Assembly: GCF_002218065.1 (NCBI RefSeq) | Contig: NZ_BDUB01000001.1 | Span: 73,567 to 137,566 of the forward strand | Length of the DNA: 64,000 bases | Direction: 5' to 3' | Origin: Nodularia sp. NIES-3585 | Lineage (GTDB): Bacteria > Cyanobacteriota > Cyanobacteriia > Cyanobacteriales > Nostocaceae | Shown here: positions 45,925 through 56,079 of the stretch, in pieces | Numbering within the stretch: the stretch's first letter is position 1 | Layout of the letters: every line of letters starts with the position of its first letter | Position numbers and translations under genes: made by a program | The notes under the pieces: model-generated | Seen by the model: only the letters and a program-made list of their open reading frames with translations | Databases searched by the model: none | Told to the model about the DNA's origin: nothing

Positions 45925-46332
45925 TCAGAGAATTAAATAGCTGCGCCAAGACTTTTGAGAATCGCGGCTATCCTGTGCCGGAACTATTAAGCGCCAAGTT
46001 TTACCTTCTTGCTGAATTTGCAGATAAACTTCAAAAGGTTGTTGCAGTTGTGTCAACTGTCTTTTTGGCAGATTCAAAATTAAATTGTAGGTTCCCCGCA
46101 CCCGAAAAGCCGGTAAACTTTGAAGAGTCAGAGGTTGTTCCTGCCGAATCTTTAAGCCTTTGATTTCAAAACCCTGAAAATCCAGATCCAGTTTTTGATT
46201 GAGTTGCTGCTGAGTCTGCGCTACCTGGAGTGCGATCGCCTTTTCAACTAACTCAGTAGTTGGTAACAGTCCAATACTTCCACAAGCAGTCAATAACCCC
46301 ACCAAAATCACCGTCACAAAAAGCCGCACCAT
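45925..46332 (-). CDS. Putative lipoprotein, 135 residues
   Basis: Starts MVRLFVTVILVGLLTAC, a clear signal peptide with lipobox LLTAC. The rest is a small beta-rich domain (FQGFEIKGLKI, GTYNLILNLPKRQ, WRLIVPAQ). Unknown function, likely attached to a membrane in the periplasm. It is 97 bp downstream of the membrane-protein gene start but on the same strand, so the two could be co-transcribed. Confidence 0.8.
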   Translation of the reverse strand: MVRLFVTVILVGLLTACGSIGLLPTTELVEKAIALQVAQTQQQLNQKLDLDFQGFEIKGLKIRQEQPLTLQSLPAFRVRGTYNLILNLPKRQLTQLQQPFEVYLQIQQEGKTWRLIVPAQDSRDSQKSWRSYLIL

Positions 46333-46448
46333 GTTTTTTGATATACAACCCGCTAGCGATAGTATACAGCAGTTTTCAGGTATTTTTTTTAATTTACAAC
46401 TCCGCGTACCTCTGCGCTTCCCTCAGCGTACCTCTGCGTTTAAAACCC

Positions 46449-47672
46449 CTATGGTCTAATAGCCCCACCTGCAAACATTTCCCCAAACACATTCCGCCGT
46501 TGCTGTGGTGATTCTGGCGTAATCGCACCCCATAAACTTTCCCAGTAAAAAAAGGAAATACCAAGAAAATTGCGATCGCGCACTGTCTGAACTTGTTGTC
46601 TAATTTGAGCAATACTCACAGGAGTCTGAGAAGTCCCCGTTAATATTCCAATCCCAACAGGAATGCGAGTTCGAGCAAATTTCACTGCTGGTTGTTCTAA
46701 TTCAGTCATAAAACTGGTTTGATTATTGCGATATACCTGCAAAATCAACTCATCAACCAAACCTTTTCTGACCCAAGTTTCCCAATCTTGCAAATAATAT
46801 TTATAAGCAAAACTGTGTGAATTAGGCGACAGTGATACTATAGCATTAGGTTTAATCGCCTTCACACTTTGATAAATTTCCGCCATAAAATCAGTAATCT
46901 TATTAGCACGCCAACGCATCCATGTAGCATCAAAAGGATCACTGGGAGGACTTTTGCCTTGATGTTCTCGCCGATAGAGATCAACAGTAAAAGCATCATA
47001 ACCAAACTTTACCGGCATTCCAAAGTGATCATCGAACTGAATACCATCCACATCGTAATCACTAACGACTTCCTTAATTAGCGCCAAGATAAACTCCCTA
47101 ACCTCCGGATGCAGAGGATTCAGCCAAGCTTGCTGATGCGCTGAATTGTCGTTAATTTCTTCCAAGGGAATTTCGTTTGTAGATTGTATCCCTTCTTGTC
47201 CTATTGTTAACCAGTCTGGATAACGCTGCGCTAATTGTGAATTAGGTGGAGTCATAAAACCGTATTCAAACCAGGGAATGACACTTAAACCTTGAGGTTT
47301 AGCAAGTTGTATGAGTTTTGCTAAAACATCCTGTCCACCATGCATCAAATTAAGTATCGGGTCAGCATCTGAGCCTATAACAATTTTAGCTCTATTACTC
47401 TTGTAAAAAGTATTACCTCGATTCCAAACTACAGGATAAATCGTATTAAAATTAAGTCCTGATAGTTGATTAACAGCGCGATTAATGCCCCAAGGTAGAA
47501 ATAAGACACCACTAGCAACATTAGTTAGCCAAACGCCACGAATTTCTGTTGTAGTGGGTAAGCTTTTTTGCTGATCAGGAATTGGTCGCGAAGGAAATGA
47601 AAATACTGTTAGCGATAGCATTAAACCCAAGCACAGCAAGTAAATAAAGCCATATTTATTCAACGAATTCAT
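46449..47672 (-). CDS. GHL10-type glycoside hydrolase (DUF187), exported
   Basis: 407 residues. It starts with a signal sequence (FIYLLCLGLMLSLTVFSF) and then IRGVWLTNVASGVL, the opening of glycosyl hydrolase-like 10 domains. Further family blocks are FNTIYPVVWNRGNTFY, VIPWFEYGF, WLNPLHPEVREFIL, VDGIQFDDHFGMP and GISFFYWES. It should act outside the cytoplasmic membrane on polysaccharide or peptidoglycan-linked glycans. The acid in DDHFG is a likely catalytic residue. The 217 bp gap to glcD contains a TGATAACTG repeat. Confidence 0.88.
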   Translation of the reverse strand: MNSLNKYGFIYLLCLGLMLSLTVFSFPSRPIPDQQKSLPTTTEIRGVWLTNVASGVLFLPWGINRAVNQLSGLNFNTIYPVVWNRGNTFYKSNRAKIVIGSDADPILNLMHGGQDVLAKLIQLAKPQGLSVIPWFEYGFMTPPNSQLAQRYPDWLTIGQEGIQSTNEIPLEEINDNSAHQQAWLNPLHPEVREFILALIKEVVSDYDVDGIQFDDHFGMPVKFGYDAFTVDLYRREHQGKSPPSDPFDATWMRWRANKITDFMAEIYQSVKAIKPNAIVSLSPNSHSFAYKYYLQDWETWVRKGLVDELILQVYRNNQTSFMTELEQPAVKFARTRIPVGIGILTGTSQTPVSIAQIRQQVQTVRDRNFLGISFFYWESLWGAITPESPQQRRNVFGEMFAGGAIRP

Positions 47673-47855
47673 TTGCGTGCTTGATTTTCCTTGAAAGCAA
47701 TACTTGTAACTACAAAGTAAATTTGCATTCCTCCGGACTATGTAGACATATCATCATATATTAATTTATAACCCCAGTTGATTAAATCAGCGAACAACGA
47801 AAAGTTATCAATTATCAAGGCATAAAATGGGGGATTTTGACCCAATTATGTCTCT

Positions 47856-47889
47856 TAACTGATAACTGATAACTGTTCACTGATAACTG
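47856..47889. repeat. TGATAACTG short tandem repeat
   Basis: Four imperfect ACTGATAACTG units immediately after the glcD stop codon on the minus strand. A typical Nostoc short tandem repeat; no function is evident. Confidence 0.7.
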
Positions 47890-49362
47890 TTAAAATTGTT
47901 CCACACCGGCAAACTGCTTCATGCTGACAGCATTTGCTGCTTCACCACAAGTTCGCGGTGTGGGAAAAATCTTATCAGGATTTGCCAAACCCTGGGGATT
48001 AAAAACTTGCCTTATCCATTGCATACTTTCTAAATCAGCAGGGCTAAACATATCTGGCATATAGCATTTTTTATCAGCACCAATGCCATGTTCCCCAGAA
48101 ATACTACCGCCCACCTTGACACAAAGTTTGAGAATTTCCCCGCCAACTTCCTCTACCTTCTCTAACGCTCCTGGTACAGCATTATCGAATAGAATTAAAG
48201 GGTGGAGATTACCATCACCAGCGTGAAATACATTCGCAATTGTATAACCAAATTTTTTGCTTAACGCCTCAATCTCTTGCAAAACATAAGTTAATTGAGT
48301 TCGAGGAATTACACCATCCTGAACATAATAATCTGGGCTTAAATGTCCAGCCGCAGCGAAAGCAGCCTTTCGACCTTTCCAAAGTTTTAAACGAGTTTCT
48401 AAATCACTCGCAGAAGTTACATTCCGCGCCCCATTTTTTTTGCAGATTTCTGCTACACGCTGTTTATTTACTTCAACTTCCACATCCAACCCATCGATTT
48501 CTACTAATAAAATCGCCGTAGCATCGCGAGGATAACAATTTGTGGCTACCACATCCTCAACTGCATTGATGCTAACGTTGTCCATCATTTCCATCCCACC
48601 GGGAATAATTCCGGCGCTGATGATATCAGAAACACTTGCCCCAGCCGCTTCCACACTGGTAAAATCTGCTAATAAAACACAAATTGATTCGGCACTTTTG
48701 AGAATTCGCAGAGTAATTTCTGTAGCAATACCTAAAGTACCTTCAGAACCGACAAATACACCCGTTAAATCATAACCAGGCATTTCCGGTACTTGTCCGC
48801 CTAAATCCAGAATTTCCCCGGAAGGCGTGACAATTTTTAAGCCCAAAACATGGTTAGTAGTCACACCATACTTGAGACAATGCACCCCCCCAGAATTTTC
48901 CGCCACATTACCCCCAATTGAGCAGATAATTTGGCTAGAAGGGTCTGGTGCATAATAAAATCCCGCCCCACTGACGGTTTGCGTTACCCAGCTATTAATT
49001 ACTCCTGGCTGTACCACAATGCGCTGATTATCTAAATCAACATTGAGAATTTGCCGCATTAAGGAAGTGACAATCAAAACCGAATCTTCTGAAGGTAAAG
49101 CGCCACCAGATAAACCAGTCCCAGAACCCCGCGCGATAAAGGTTACAGAGTATTTATTGCATATCTTCACCAGTTCGGCAATTTGTTCTGTAGTTCTGGG
49201 CAAAACTACCACAGCCGGACGTTGACGATAACTAGTTAAGCCATCGCACTCATAAGTGATGAGTTCTTCCCGACGTTGCACTACACCATTTTTACCAACT
49301 ACAGCCTCAAATGCTTTAATAATAGGTTTCCAGTTGTATTGCTTTTTCTCTTGGATAAGCAT
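47890..49362 (-). CDS. glcD: Glycolate oxidase/dehydrogenase FAD subunit GlcD
   Basis: 490 residues, FAD-linked oxidase. The FAD-binding part has PRTTEQIAELVKIC, ARGSGTGLSGGALP and PDPSSQIICSIGGNVAENSGG. The C-terminal part has VFHAGDGNLHPLILFD and SGEHGIGADKK. In cyanobacteria it oxidises photorespiratory glycolate to glyoxylate. No glcE or glcF lies beside it, which is common in cyanobacteria. A housekeeping gene, marking the return to core genome. Confidence 0.93.
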   Translation of the reverse strand: MLIQEKKQYNWKPIIKAFEAVVGKNGVVQRREELITYECDGLTSYRQRPAVVVLPRTTEQIAELVKICNKYSVTFIARGSGTGLSGGALPSEDSVLIVTSLMRQILNVDLDNQRIVVQPGVINSWVTQTVSGAGFYYAPDPSSQIICSIGGNVAENSGGVHCLKYGVTTNHVLGLKIVTPSGEILDLGGQVPEMPGYDLTGVFVGSEGTLGIATEITLRILKSAESICVLLADFTSVEAAGASVSDIISAGIIPGGMEMMDNVSINAVEDVVATNCYPRDATAILLVEIDGLDVEVEVNKQRVAEICKKNGARNVTSASDLETRLKLWKGRKAAFAAAGHLSPDYYVQDGVIPRTQLTYVLQEIEALSKKFGYTIANVFHAGDGNLHPLILFDNAVPGALEKVEEVGGEILKLCVKVGGSISGEHGIGADKKCYMPDMFSPADLESMQWIRQVFNPQGLANPDKIFPTPRTCGEAANAVSMKQFAGVEQF

Positions 49363-49437
49363 AGTTTTTTATAGTTAGAGGTAGATATATCACCATTGTT
49401 ACAAGAATAGCGCTTTAGGGGAAGTAACAAGGGATGA

Positions 49438-50304
49438 TCAGCCTGACGATGTATTTTTTCTTTTGCGTCTTCTTGTATGTAATAAGTGTGAATTTTGGGT
49501 GTCTTCTTTGGTGAGAGTCAGTGGTGAAGGATTATATATTACTGGTGTTTTTGGTAATTCTTTAACCATGATGTTAGAGTCTACATTATTGATTTTTTTA
49601 CCTTTACAGTCAATATAATCGTGCTTGTTACCAATTCTAACTTTTGCTATACCTTGTTCAAATATCTCGGCAGCATCAAACTGGGGATTGATTATTAATT
49701 CACCTGATAAACTAATATAACCCCATTCCTTCCCAACTTTAACTGCTGCTAGGTTTTCAGAAAAATTCTCTATATAATCGTACTCAACTGGGATTACAAA
49801 GCTCCCTAGTAAATCAATATAACCATATTTTTTACCAATTTTCACTCGTGCGAGACCTTGAGAAAAGCTCTCAGCTAAATCAAATTTGTAATTAATTACT
49901 ACTTCACCTATTAACTTAATATAAACCCACTTATATCCAAGTTTGACTGATGCTAATCCTTCGGCAAACTCGTAAGCTAAATTAAATTGTGGAGGAATAA
50001 TTACCTGACCTATTTTATTTTTATAACCGTATTTTTCTCGATATTTGAAACGTGCTAACTCTAAATTGAGATTTGTGATGTCTGTGAGGTTAATCGCACT
50101 ATTGTTACTTATGTCACTTGATTCGACAGGTGTGACTCTTCCCTTCTGATCGATATAGTTAATTTTATTGCCAATTTTAACTTGTGCAATTCCGTTATAA
50201 AATTTACCAGCTTGATCAAATATAGCCTGAATTATTACTTCTCCTTTCTGGTTTTTGTAACCCCACTTATCTCCCTGGCTGAATGGTATGAAGGTATTAC
50301 TCAT
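49438..50304 (-). CDS. WG-repeat protein
   Basis: 288 residues made of about six WG (KWGYKN/KYGYID) repeats of roughly 45 residues: each has a YG(Y/W) turn, a VI.P.(F/Y)D strand and a FSxGLARVKIGxK strand. No signal peptide. WG repeats form open beta structures; their function in cyanobacteria is not known. The last 40 residues are basic (RRRKRKNTSSG). Confidence 0.87.
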   Translation of the reverse strand: MSNTFIPFSQGDKWGYKNQKGEVIIQAIFDQAGKFYNGIAQVKIGNKINYIDQKGRVTPVESSDISNNSAINLTDITNLNLELARFKYREKYGYKNKIGQVIIPPQFNLAYEFAEGLASVKLGYKWVYIKLIGEVVINYKFDLAESFSQGLARVKIGKKYGYIDLLGSFVIPVEYDYIENFSENLAAVKVGKEWGYISLSGELIINPQFDAAEIFEQGIAKVRIGNKHDYIDCKGKKINNVDSNIMVKELPKTPVIYNPSPLTLTKEDTQNSHLLHTRRRKRKNTSSG

Positions 50305-50455
50305 CTGTTTTTTTTCATAGTGGCAATCAAACAGCTAAGTAAACTATAACAAGATTAATTAAAAATTATATTAGTAAATTTACGCATAAGCCTAGTTGAT
50401 ATCCAACTACAATGAATTAAGCTAGAAATAAGGCTCTCAAATAGTGGATAAAATT

Positions 50456-51163
50456 ATGGTTGAGCAACTTCTGATTAATGAAGATGATTTTTATGTGCCA
50501 GATGCCAACCTACTAGTTACCGAAGATGATACACCTGTGGACAATTTCGCATCTGCCAAACAACAACGCTTATTAGTCGGCTCTCTTTACAGTTCTTTAC
50601 AAAATCAAACTTTTTTAGCTGAGGCTAATGTGGGTGTTTACTACACAGACCTTCAGCCCCCCATTGTACCCGACGTTTTTCTGAGCTTAGATGTCCAAAT
50701 TCCAGAAAAGTGGTGGGAAAAACACAATCGTTGTTATATGGTTTGGCGTTTTGGAAAACCTCCAGAAGTTGTAATGGAAATTGTCTCTAATAAAGAAGGT
50801 GATGAACTAGGCAAAAAGTTAGAAATTTATGAGCAAATGCGGGCGAGTTACTATATTGTCTATGACCCGAATCAGCAATTAGGAGAACAAGCATTACGGA
50901 TTTATGAACTCAGGGGAAGGCGTTATTTTGAAACTTCAAAAACTTGGCTAGAACAAGTAGGTTTGGGTTTAACTCTGTGGTCAGGTGCATTTGAAGGTAG
51001 ACAAGATAACTGGTTACGCTGGTGTTACCAAGATGGAACTATTCTATTTACTGGAGATGAACGGGCTGAACAAGAACGACAAAGGGCTGAACAAGCTGAA
51101 CAACGCGCCCAATTGTTAGCAGAAAGACTCAGGGCTATGGGCATAGACCCTGATACTGTTTAG
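50456..51163 (+). CDS. Uma2 family endonuclease-like protein, copy 1
   Basis: 235 residues from ATG 50456. DUF820/Uma2 proteins have a restriction-endonuclease-like PD-(D/E)xK fold; here PDVFLSLDVQ, VVMEIVSNKEGDELGKKLEIYEQM and ASYYIVYDP carry the likely Asp, Glu, Lys and Tyr. The C-terminus is a heptad tail (RAEQERQRAEQAEQRAQLLAERLR). Such genes are abundant in cyanobacteria, of unknown role. It and the next gene are a tandem duplication that includes about 45 bp upstream. Confidence 0.88.
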   Translation: MVEQLLINEDDFYVPDANLLVTEDDTPVDNFASAKQQRLLVGSLYSSLQNQTFLAEANVGVYYTDLQPPIVPDVFLSLDVQIPEKWWEKHNRCYMVWRFGKPPEVVMEIVSNKEGDELGKKLEIYEQMRASYYIVYDPNQQLGEQALRIYELRGRRYFETSKTWLEQVGLGLTLWSGAFEGRQDNWLRWCYQDGTILFTGDERAEQERQRAEQAEQRAQLLAERLRAMGIDPDTV

Positions 51164-51225
51164 AAACGGTATCTAATCCCAATCAATTAAGCTAGAAATA
51201 ACGCTCTCAAATAGTGGATAAAATT

Positions 51226-51954
51226 ATGGTTGAGCAAATTCTCATCGATACAGATAATTTCTATGTGCCAGATGCCAACCAACTAGTTACCGAAGATGAT
51301 ACACCTGTGGACAATTTCGCATCGGAAAAACAACAACGCCTTTTGGTTGGCTCTCTTTACAGTTCCTTACAAAACCAGACTTTTTTAGCAGCGGCTAATG
51401 TGGGTGTTTATTATGCATATAGAAAACCGCCTATTGTCCCTGATGTTTTATTTAGCTTAGATGTCCAAATTCCTGAAAAATGGTGGGACAAGCAAAATCG
51501 TTGTTATATGGTTTGGGAGTTTGAAAAACCTCCAGAAGTTGTGATTGAAATTGTCTCTAATAAAGAAGGTGATGAACTAGGCAAAAAGTTAGAAATTTAT
51601 GAGCAAATGCGGGCTAGTTACTATATTGTCTATGACCCCAATCAGCAATTAGGAGAACAAGCATTACGAATTTATGAACTCAGGGGAAGGCGTTATTTTG
51701 AAACTTCAGAAACTTGGTTAGAACAAGTAGGTTTGGGTTTAACTCTGTGGTCAGGGGAATTTGAAGGTAGACAAGATAATTGGTTACGCTGGTGCTACCA
51801 AGATTTAACTATTTTACCTACTGGAGATGAACGGGCTGAACAAGAAAAACAACGGGCTGAACAAGAAAAGCAACGGGCTGAACAAGCCGAACAACGCGCC
51901 CAATTACTAGCAGAAAGACTCCGGTCTATGGGCATAGATCCTGATACTTTGTAG
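51226..51954 (+). CDS. Uma2 family endonuclease-like protein, copy 2
   Basis: 242 residues, over 85 percent identical by eye to copy 1, with the same PD-(D/E)xK residues. The upstream 45 bp (AGCTAGAAATAA.GCTCTCAAA) are shared apart from one base. The tail has one extra EKQRAEQ unit (21 bp), so the heptad coding repeat has changed length since the duplication. Differences cluster around residues 60-110 (YAYRKPPIVPDVLFSLD, EFEKPPE), near the putative active site. Confidence 0.88.
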   Translation: MVEQILIDTDNFYVPDANQLVTEDDTPVDNFASEKQQRLLVGSLYSSLQNQTFLAAANVGVYYAYRKPPIVPDVLFSLDVQIPEKWWDKQNRCYMVWEFEKPPEVVIEIVSNKEGDELGKKLEIYEQMRASYYIVYDPNQQLGEQALRIYELRGRRYFETSETWLEQVGLGLTLWSGEFEGRQDNWLRWCYQDLTILPTGDERAEQEKQRAEQEKQRAEQAEQRAQLLAERLRSMGIDPDTL

Positions 51955-51985
51955 AGGCTTTGTAGAGATGTTTGATGAAATGTCT

Positions 51986-52885
51986 CTACACATTCTTGGT
52001 AAATTCTTCTACTCGTTGCCAAACCTTCTCGAACAAATCAGGATCATCGGCATCAAACCACTCAATTTGGGGATACGCCTTAAACCAAGTACGCTGTCGC
52101 TTGGCAAATTGTCGCGTATGCAAAACTGTTAATTCTTTTGCTGACTCCAAAGAAGTTTCACCTGCTAAATATTGCCTGATTTCTTGATATCCCAAAGTAT
52201 TCAATAAAGGTAAATCAGTACCGTATTTTTGACAAAGATATTCTATCTCAGCCACCAAACCATCAGCTATCATTTGTTCTGTGCGCTTGTGAATGCGTAG
52301 CCTGATTTTTTCTACTTCACAATCTAAACCAATTTGCAAAATCGGATAATCTGGGGGGTTCTCTCCTTGCTGCTGGGAAATGGGAACACCAGTAATGTAA
52401 AATACTTCTAATGCTCGTAAAGTCCGCACAGTATCATGAGGATGGATCTTTTGGGCTGCGATCGCATCTACTTGTTGTAATATTCCATACAGCGTAGTTT
52501 GTCCTAAACATTCCAGTTGCGATCGCAATTCCTGCTCTGGTGCAACCTTGGGAATTTTCATTCCTTGTACAATTGAACGTATATATAAACCTGTACCCCC
52601 AACTAACAGCAATGGCGCACCAGGAAGAGTCGTAATTAAGCCTTGTGCTTGTTCCTGATAGTCTGCTACCGTCATTATGTCTGTGGGATTGCAGATATCT
52701 ATTAAATAATGTGGGACTAATTGTCGTTCTGCTAATGTTGGTTTAGCCGTACCAATATCAAATTCTCGATACACCTGACGAGAATCGGCACTGAGAATGA
52801 CAGAACTTAACCGCATAGCCAAATTCAAGGCCAAGCCAGATTTACCAGTCGCTGTTGCACCACAAATTACAATCAATTTAGTCAT
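51986..52885 (-). CDS. miaA: tRNA dimethylallyltransferase MiaA
   Basis: 299 residues. It has the P-loop GATATGKS, the LSADSRQVYREFDIGTAKP segment and LVGGTGLYIRSIVQG, all standard. It puts a dimethylallyl group from DMAPP on A37 of tRNAs reading UNN codons. It lies back to back with gyrB, the arrangement I recall from Nostoc-type genomes. Confidence 0.95.
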   Translation of the reverse strand: MTKLIVICGATATGKSGLALNLAMRLSSVILSADSRQVYREFDIGTAKPTLAERQLVPHYLIDICNPTDIMTVADYQEQAQGLITTLPGAPLLLVGGTGLYIRSIVQGMKIPKVAPEQELRSQLECLGQTTLYGILQQVDAIAAQKIHPHDTVRTLRALEVFYITGVPISQQQGENPPDYPILQIGLDCEVEKIRLRIHKRTEQMIADGLVAEIEYLCQKYGTDLPLLNTLGYQEIRQYLAGETSLESAKELTVLHTRQFAKRQRTWFKAYPQIEWFDADDPDLFEKVWQRVEEFTKNV

Positions 52886-53047
52886 TAGTTATTAGTCATT
52901 AGTCATCGACCGAGTTCAAATACGCGTTTTCGGTTAACCTTTGTAGAGACTTTCTGTAGAACGTCTCTACATTCTTTGTCATCAGATGTCTATTGGTCAA
53001 GACTTCCCATACTCCTGGCTTTCTTTGTAAAGCTTTTGTGATAAATA

Positions 53048-53162
53048 GGACTTACGCAAAATTATGAAAAAACAAACCGCATTCGCGCAGCGTATGCCCC
53101 CAGGGCTTTAGGACACAAAGGACACTAAGTCAAGAGGGTTTCAGAGAGTTCTTGCGTAAGTC
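53048..53162 (+). mobile_element. MITE-like element, copy 4
   Basis: 115 bp, the shortest full copy: GGACTTACGCAAAATTATG at the left, TTCTTGCGTAAGTC at the right, with the CCCCCAGGGCTTTAGGACAC block but without the long palindromic part. It lies in the 614 bp gap (52886-53499) between divergent miaA and gyrB. Besides this the gap has a TTGTAGAGAC/GTCTCTAC inverted repeat near 52940-52975 and the gyrB leader. Confidence 0.78.
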
Positions 53163-53423
53163 GTGATAAAATCTTAAGGTTTTTATCGGATCTTTGCTTA
53201 TGGGCAGTTTCAGCCCAAGCATCAAGTTAATTTTGATCACAAGCATTAGATACAATTGTGTTGTTTAATGGAACTTCGCTCTTCGGTTCTCTTGCAAAAA
53301 ACTTATGTAGTACAGAAGCAACTGAGTAAATTTGAAATTTTGAGGCAAAAATTCAAAAACTTATGGGGTTACATCCCCTAGATAAACTTCTCATAAAATT
53401 GCTCTACAGTCGCCAGTAAGCCT

Positions 53424-53436
53424 TTTGTGTTAGAAT
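53424..53436 (+). promoter_or_regulatory. Possible extended -10 promoter for gyrB
   Basis: TGTGTTAGAAT has a -10-like TAGAAT preceded by TGT, 64 bp before the gyrB start; the -35 region is weak. A CAGGAGAATTTTC ribosome site precedes ATG 53500. Prediction from pattern only. Confidence 0.35.
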
Positions 53437-53499
53437 TTTGGTGTGTTTTAACTTTTTTGTTTTTGGGCGACTTTAAACCCACGCATCAGGAGAATTTTC

Positions 53500-55437
53500 A
53501 TGACGAGCAGTTACAGTGCCGATCAGATTCAAGTTCTGGAAGGTCTGGAAGCCGTCCGCAAGCGGCCAGGGATGTACATCGGTACTACCGGGCCGCGAGG
53601 ACTCCACCATTTAGTGTATGAGGTGGTAGATAACTCTATTGATGAAGCTTTGGCGGGTCACTGTACCCACATAGAAGTGGATATCAATGCTGATGGTTCC
53701 GTGACTGTCACAGATGATGGTCGCGGTATTCCTATCGATACTCACTCACGAACTGGTAAATCGGCTTTAGAAACCGTTTTAACCGTACTACACGCCGGTG
53801 GTAAGTTTGGCGGTGGTGGCTATAAGGTTTCAGGAGGATTACACGGGGTCGGTCTTTCCGTGGTTAACGCCTTGTCAGATGTACTGGAAGTAACAGTTTG
53901 GCGAGATAACAAAGTTCATGTCCAGCGCTATGAACGAGGTGTACCAGTTACTGAACTGCAAGCCAATCCGGATAAAGAGGGGAAAACGGGAACTTCTATC
54001 AAGTTCAAGCCAGATAGCCAAATTTTTATCAATAGCATTGAGTTTGATTACATCACTATAGCGGGTCGCCTGCGGGAGTTGGCTTATCTGAATGCAGGTG
54101 TCAAAATTATTTTTGGCGACCACCGTTTAGAACTGCTTAAAAGCGATACACCCAGGATAGAAACCTACGAATACAAGGGTGGGATTAAAGAGTATATCGC
54201 TTACATGAACCGCGAGAAGCAACCACTGCACGAAGAAATTATTTATGTGCATGGGGAACGCAATAACGTCCAAGTGGAAGTTTCTTTACAATGGTGTACT
54301 GATGCTTACACAGACAATGTGTTGGGTTTTGCTAATAATATTCGCACCGTTGATGGTGGTACTCACCTCGAAGGTTTGAAGGCGGTTCTGACTCGGACTT
54401 TAAATGCGATCGCGCGCAAACGCAATAAAATTAAAGAGAATGAATCTAACCTCAGTGGCGAACACGTCCGGGAAGGTTTAACAGCAGTAATTTCCGTTAA
54501 AGTCCCAGACCCAGAATTTGAAGGACAAACTAAAACTAAACTTGGTAATACTGAAGTTCGCGGTATTGTTGATTCCTTAGTGGGAGAAGTTCTCAGTGAA
54601 TACTTAGAATTTCATCCTGGTATCGCCGACTCGATTTTAGATAAAGCTATTCAAGCTTTTAAAGCCGCAGAAGCCGCCCGTCATGCGCGGGAGTTAGTCC
54701 GACGTAAATCAGTTCTGGAATCTTCACCATTACCTGGTAAGTTAGCAGATTGCAGTTCTCGTGACCCTAGTGAGTCAGAAATCTTTATTGTCGAAGGTGA
54801 CTCTGCGGGTGGAAGTGCGAAACAAGGACGCGATCGCCGCACCCAAGCTATCCTCCCCCTACGTGGTAAAATCCTTAACATCGAGAAGACTGACGACGCG
54901 AAAATTTACAAAAATAACGAAGTCCAATCCTTAATCACAGCCCTCGGTTTAGGCGTAAAAGGCGACGAATTCGACTCCACCCAACTGCGCTATCACCGCA
55001 TCGTGATTATGACTGATGCTGACGTAGATGGAGCGCATATTCGCACACTGTTGTTAACTTTCTTCTATCGATATCAGCGCGCACTCATCGAACAGGGTTT
55101 CATATATATTGCTTGTCCTCCACTATTTAAAGTAGAACGAGGAAAGAATCATGAATACTGCTATAGCGAACGTGAACTGCAACAGTACCTGGGGACACTT
55201 CCCAGCAACGCCAACTACAACATCCAACGCTTCAAAGGTTTGGGGGAAATGATGCCTCAGCAACTCTGGGATACCACCATGAACCCAGAATCTCGTAAAA
55301 TGAAGCAAGTAGAAATTGAAGATGCTGCCGAAGCTGATCGTATTTTTACCATTTTAATGGGCGATCGCGTTGCACCTAGACGCGAATTCATCGAAACCTA
55401 TGGTTCTAAACTCAATTTCACAGATTTAGATATCTAA
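53500..55437 (+). CDS. gyrB: DNA gyrase subunit B
   Basis: 645 residues. GHKL ATPase motifs are [18 protein letters not shown] and [15 protein letters not shown]; the TOPRIM domain has EGDSAGGSA and [14 protein letters not shown]; the C-terminus has [14 protein letters not shown]. It drives negative supercoiling with GyrA, which is not in the window. Length fits the short cyanobacterial GyrB without the enterobacterial insertion. A near-perfect 15 bp hairpin follows about 100 bp downstream. Confidence 0.98.
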   Translation: MTSSYSADQIQVLEGLEAVRKRPGMYIGTTGPRGLHHLVYEVVDNSIDEALAGHCTHIEVDINADGSVTVTDDGRGIPIDTHSRTGKSALETVLTVLHAGGKFGGGGYKVSGGLHGVGLSVVNALSDVLEVTVWRDNKVHVQRYERGVPVTELQANPDKEGKTGTSIKFKPDSQIFINSIEFDYITIAGRLRELAYLNAGVKIIFGDHRLELLKSDTPRIETYEYKGGIKEYIAYMNREKQPLHEEIIYVHGERNNVQVEVSLQWCTDAYTDNVLGFANNIRTVDGGTHLEGLKAVLTRTLNAIARKRNKIKENESNLSGEHVREGLTAVISVKVPDPEFEGQTKTKLGNTEVRGIVDSLVGEVLSEYLEFHPGIADSILDKAIQAFKAAEAARHARELVRRKSVLESSPLPGKLADCSSRDPSESEIFIVEGDSAGGSAKQGRDRRTQAILPLRGKILNIEKTDDAKIYKNNEVQSLITALGLGVKGDEFDSTQLRYHRIVIMTDADVDGAHIRTLLLTFFYRYQRALIEQGFIYIACPPLFKVERGKNHEYCYSERELQQYLGTLPSNANYNIQRFKGLGEMMPQQLWDTTMNPESRKMKQVEIEDAAEADRIFTILMGDRVAPRREFIETYGSKLNFTDLDI

Positions 55438-55535
55438 ATATCAAGCAAATAAGTAGCCATCTTCAATTCATGAATAGTCGTTGAGTTAATCCAAGACATT
55501 CTAAATTATTTAGGTGAAGGGACTTATACGGGTTT

Positions 55536-55580
55536 GCTGGTTCCTGGGATTATATCCCAGGAACCAGCATTTTAAAAAGT
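55536..55580 (+). terminator. Intrinsic terminator after gyrB
   Basis: Perfect 15 bp arms GCTGGTTCCTGGGAT and ATCCCAGGAACCAGC around a three-base loop, followed by ATTTTAAAAAGTTT. The U tract is short, but the stem is very stable. Confidence 0.75.
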
Positions 55581-55674
55581 TTCAAACTGCGTGATTACCA
55601 ATGTGACAGAATACTAAGTAAGTCGGCACTAATATTTTAAGCGATAGCGGTATGCACTTGAATGAAGTACATCA

Positions 55675-55862
55675 TAGCCCCCTCTTCGCTTGCGCTACCG
55701 TGTACACACATCCTGAGCCAAAGAGAGTTTCCAGCCCTAAAAACAAGATTTCTGATTAAATCTTGTTCCCCTCCTCGCTTGCACCGGAGGGGCTAGGGGT
55801 GGGGTTTTATGACGCAAAAGAGAATTTCCTGACTTGTGTGTACACCGGAGTCTCGCTTGCAC
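55675..55862. repeat. CTTGCACCGG hairpin repeat interrupted by a small element
   Basis: The 642 bp gap between gyrB and gor contains AGCCCCCTCTTCGCTTGCG, then an element with ends CCGTGTACACACA (55698) and TGTGTGTACACCGG (to 55848), then TCTCGCTTGCACATG. Inside the element is another full hairpin repeat (CCCCTCCTCGCTTGCACCGG...). So one dispersed repeat appears split by an inserted element that itself carries the repeat. The rest of the gap is AT-rich with no gene visible. Confidence 0.6.
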
Positions 55863-56079
55863 ATGTACATGGAATTTTTCTCCCCCACTAACTTAACTAT
55901 CCTACTTAAGTTATAAATTTAGAGCATCTTTTTAATGAGGGAAGATGAATAGCAGTTTATACATCATGAAATTTCCGCACTTTTGATCCACCCAAAGGCA
56001 GTAGATAAAACTTTAGCTAAATAACTATAAAAGATGAAATAGCTCTGCTTTTCAAACAGTTACAAAGGAACAGATTGTT

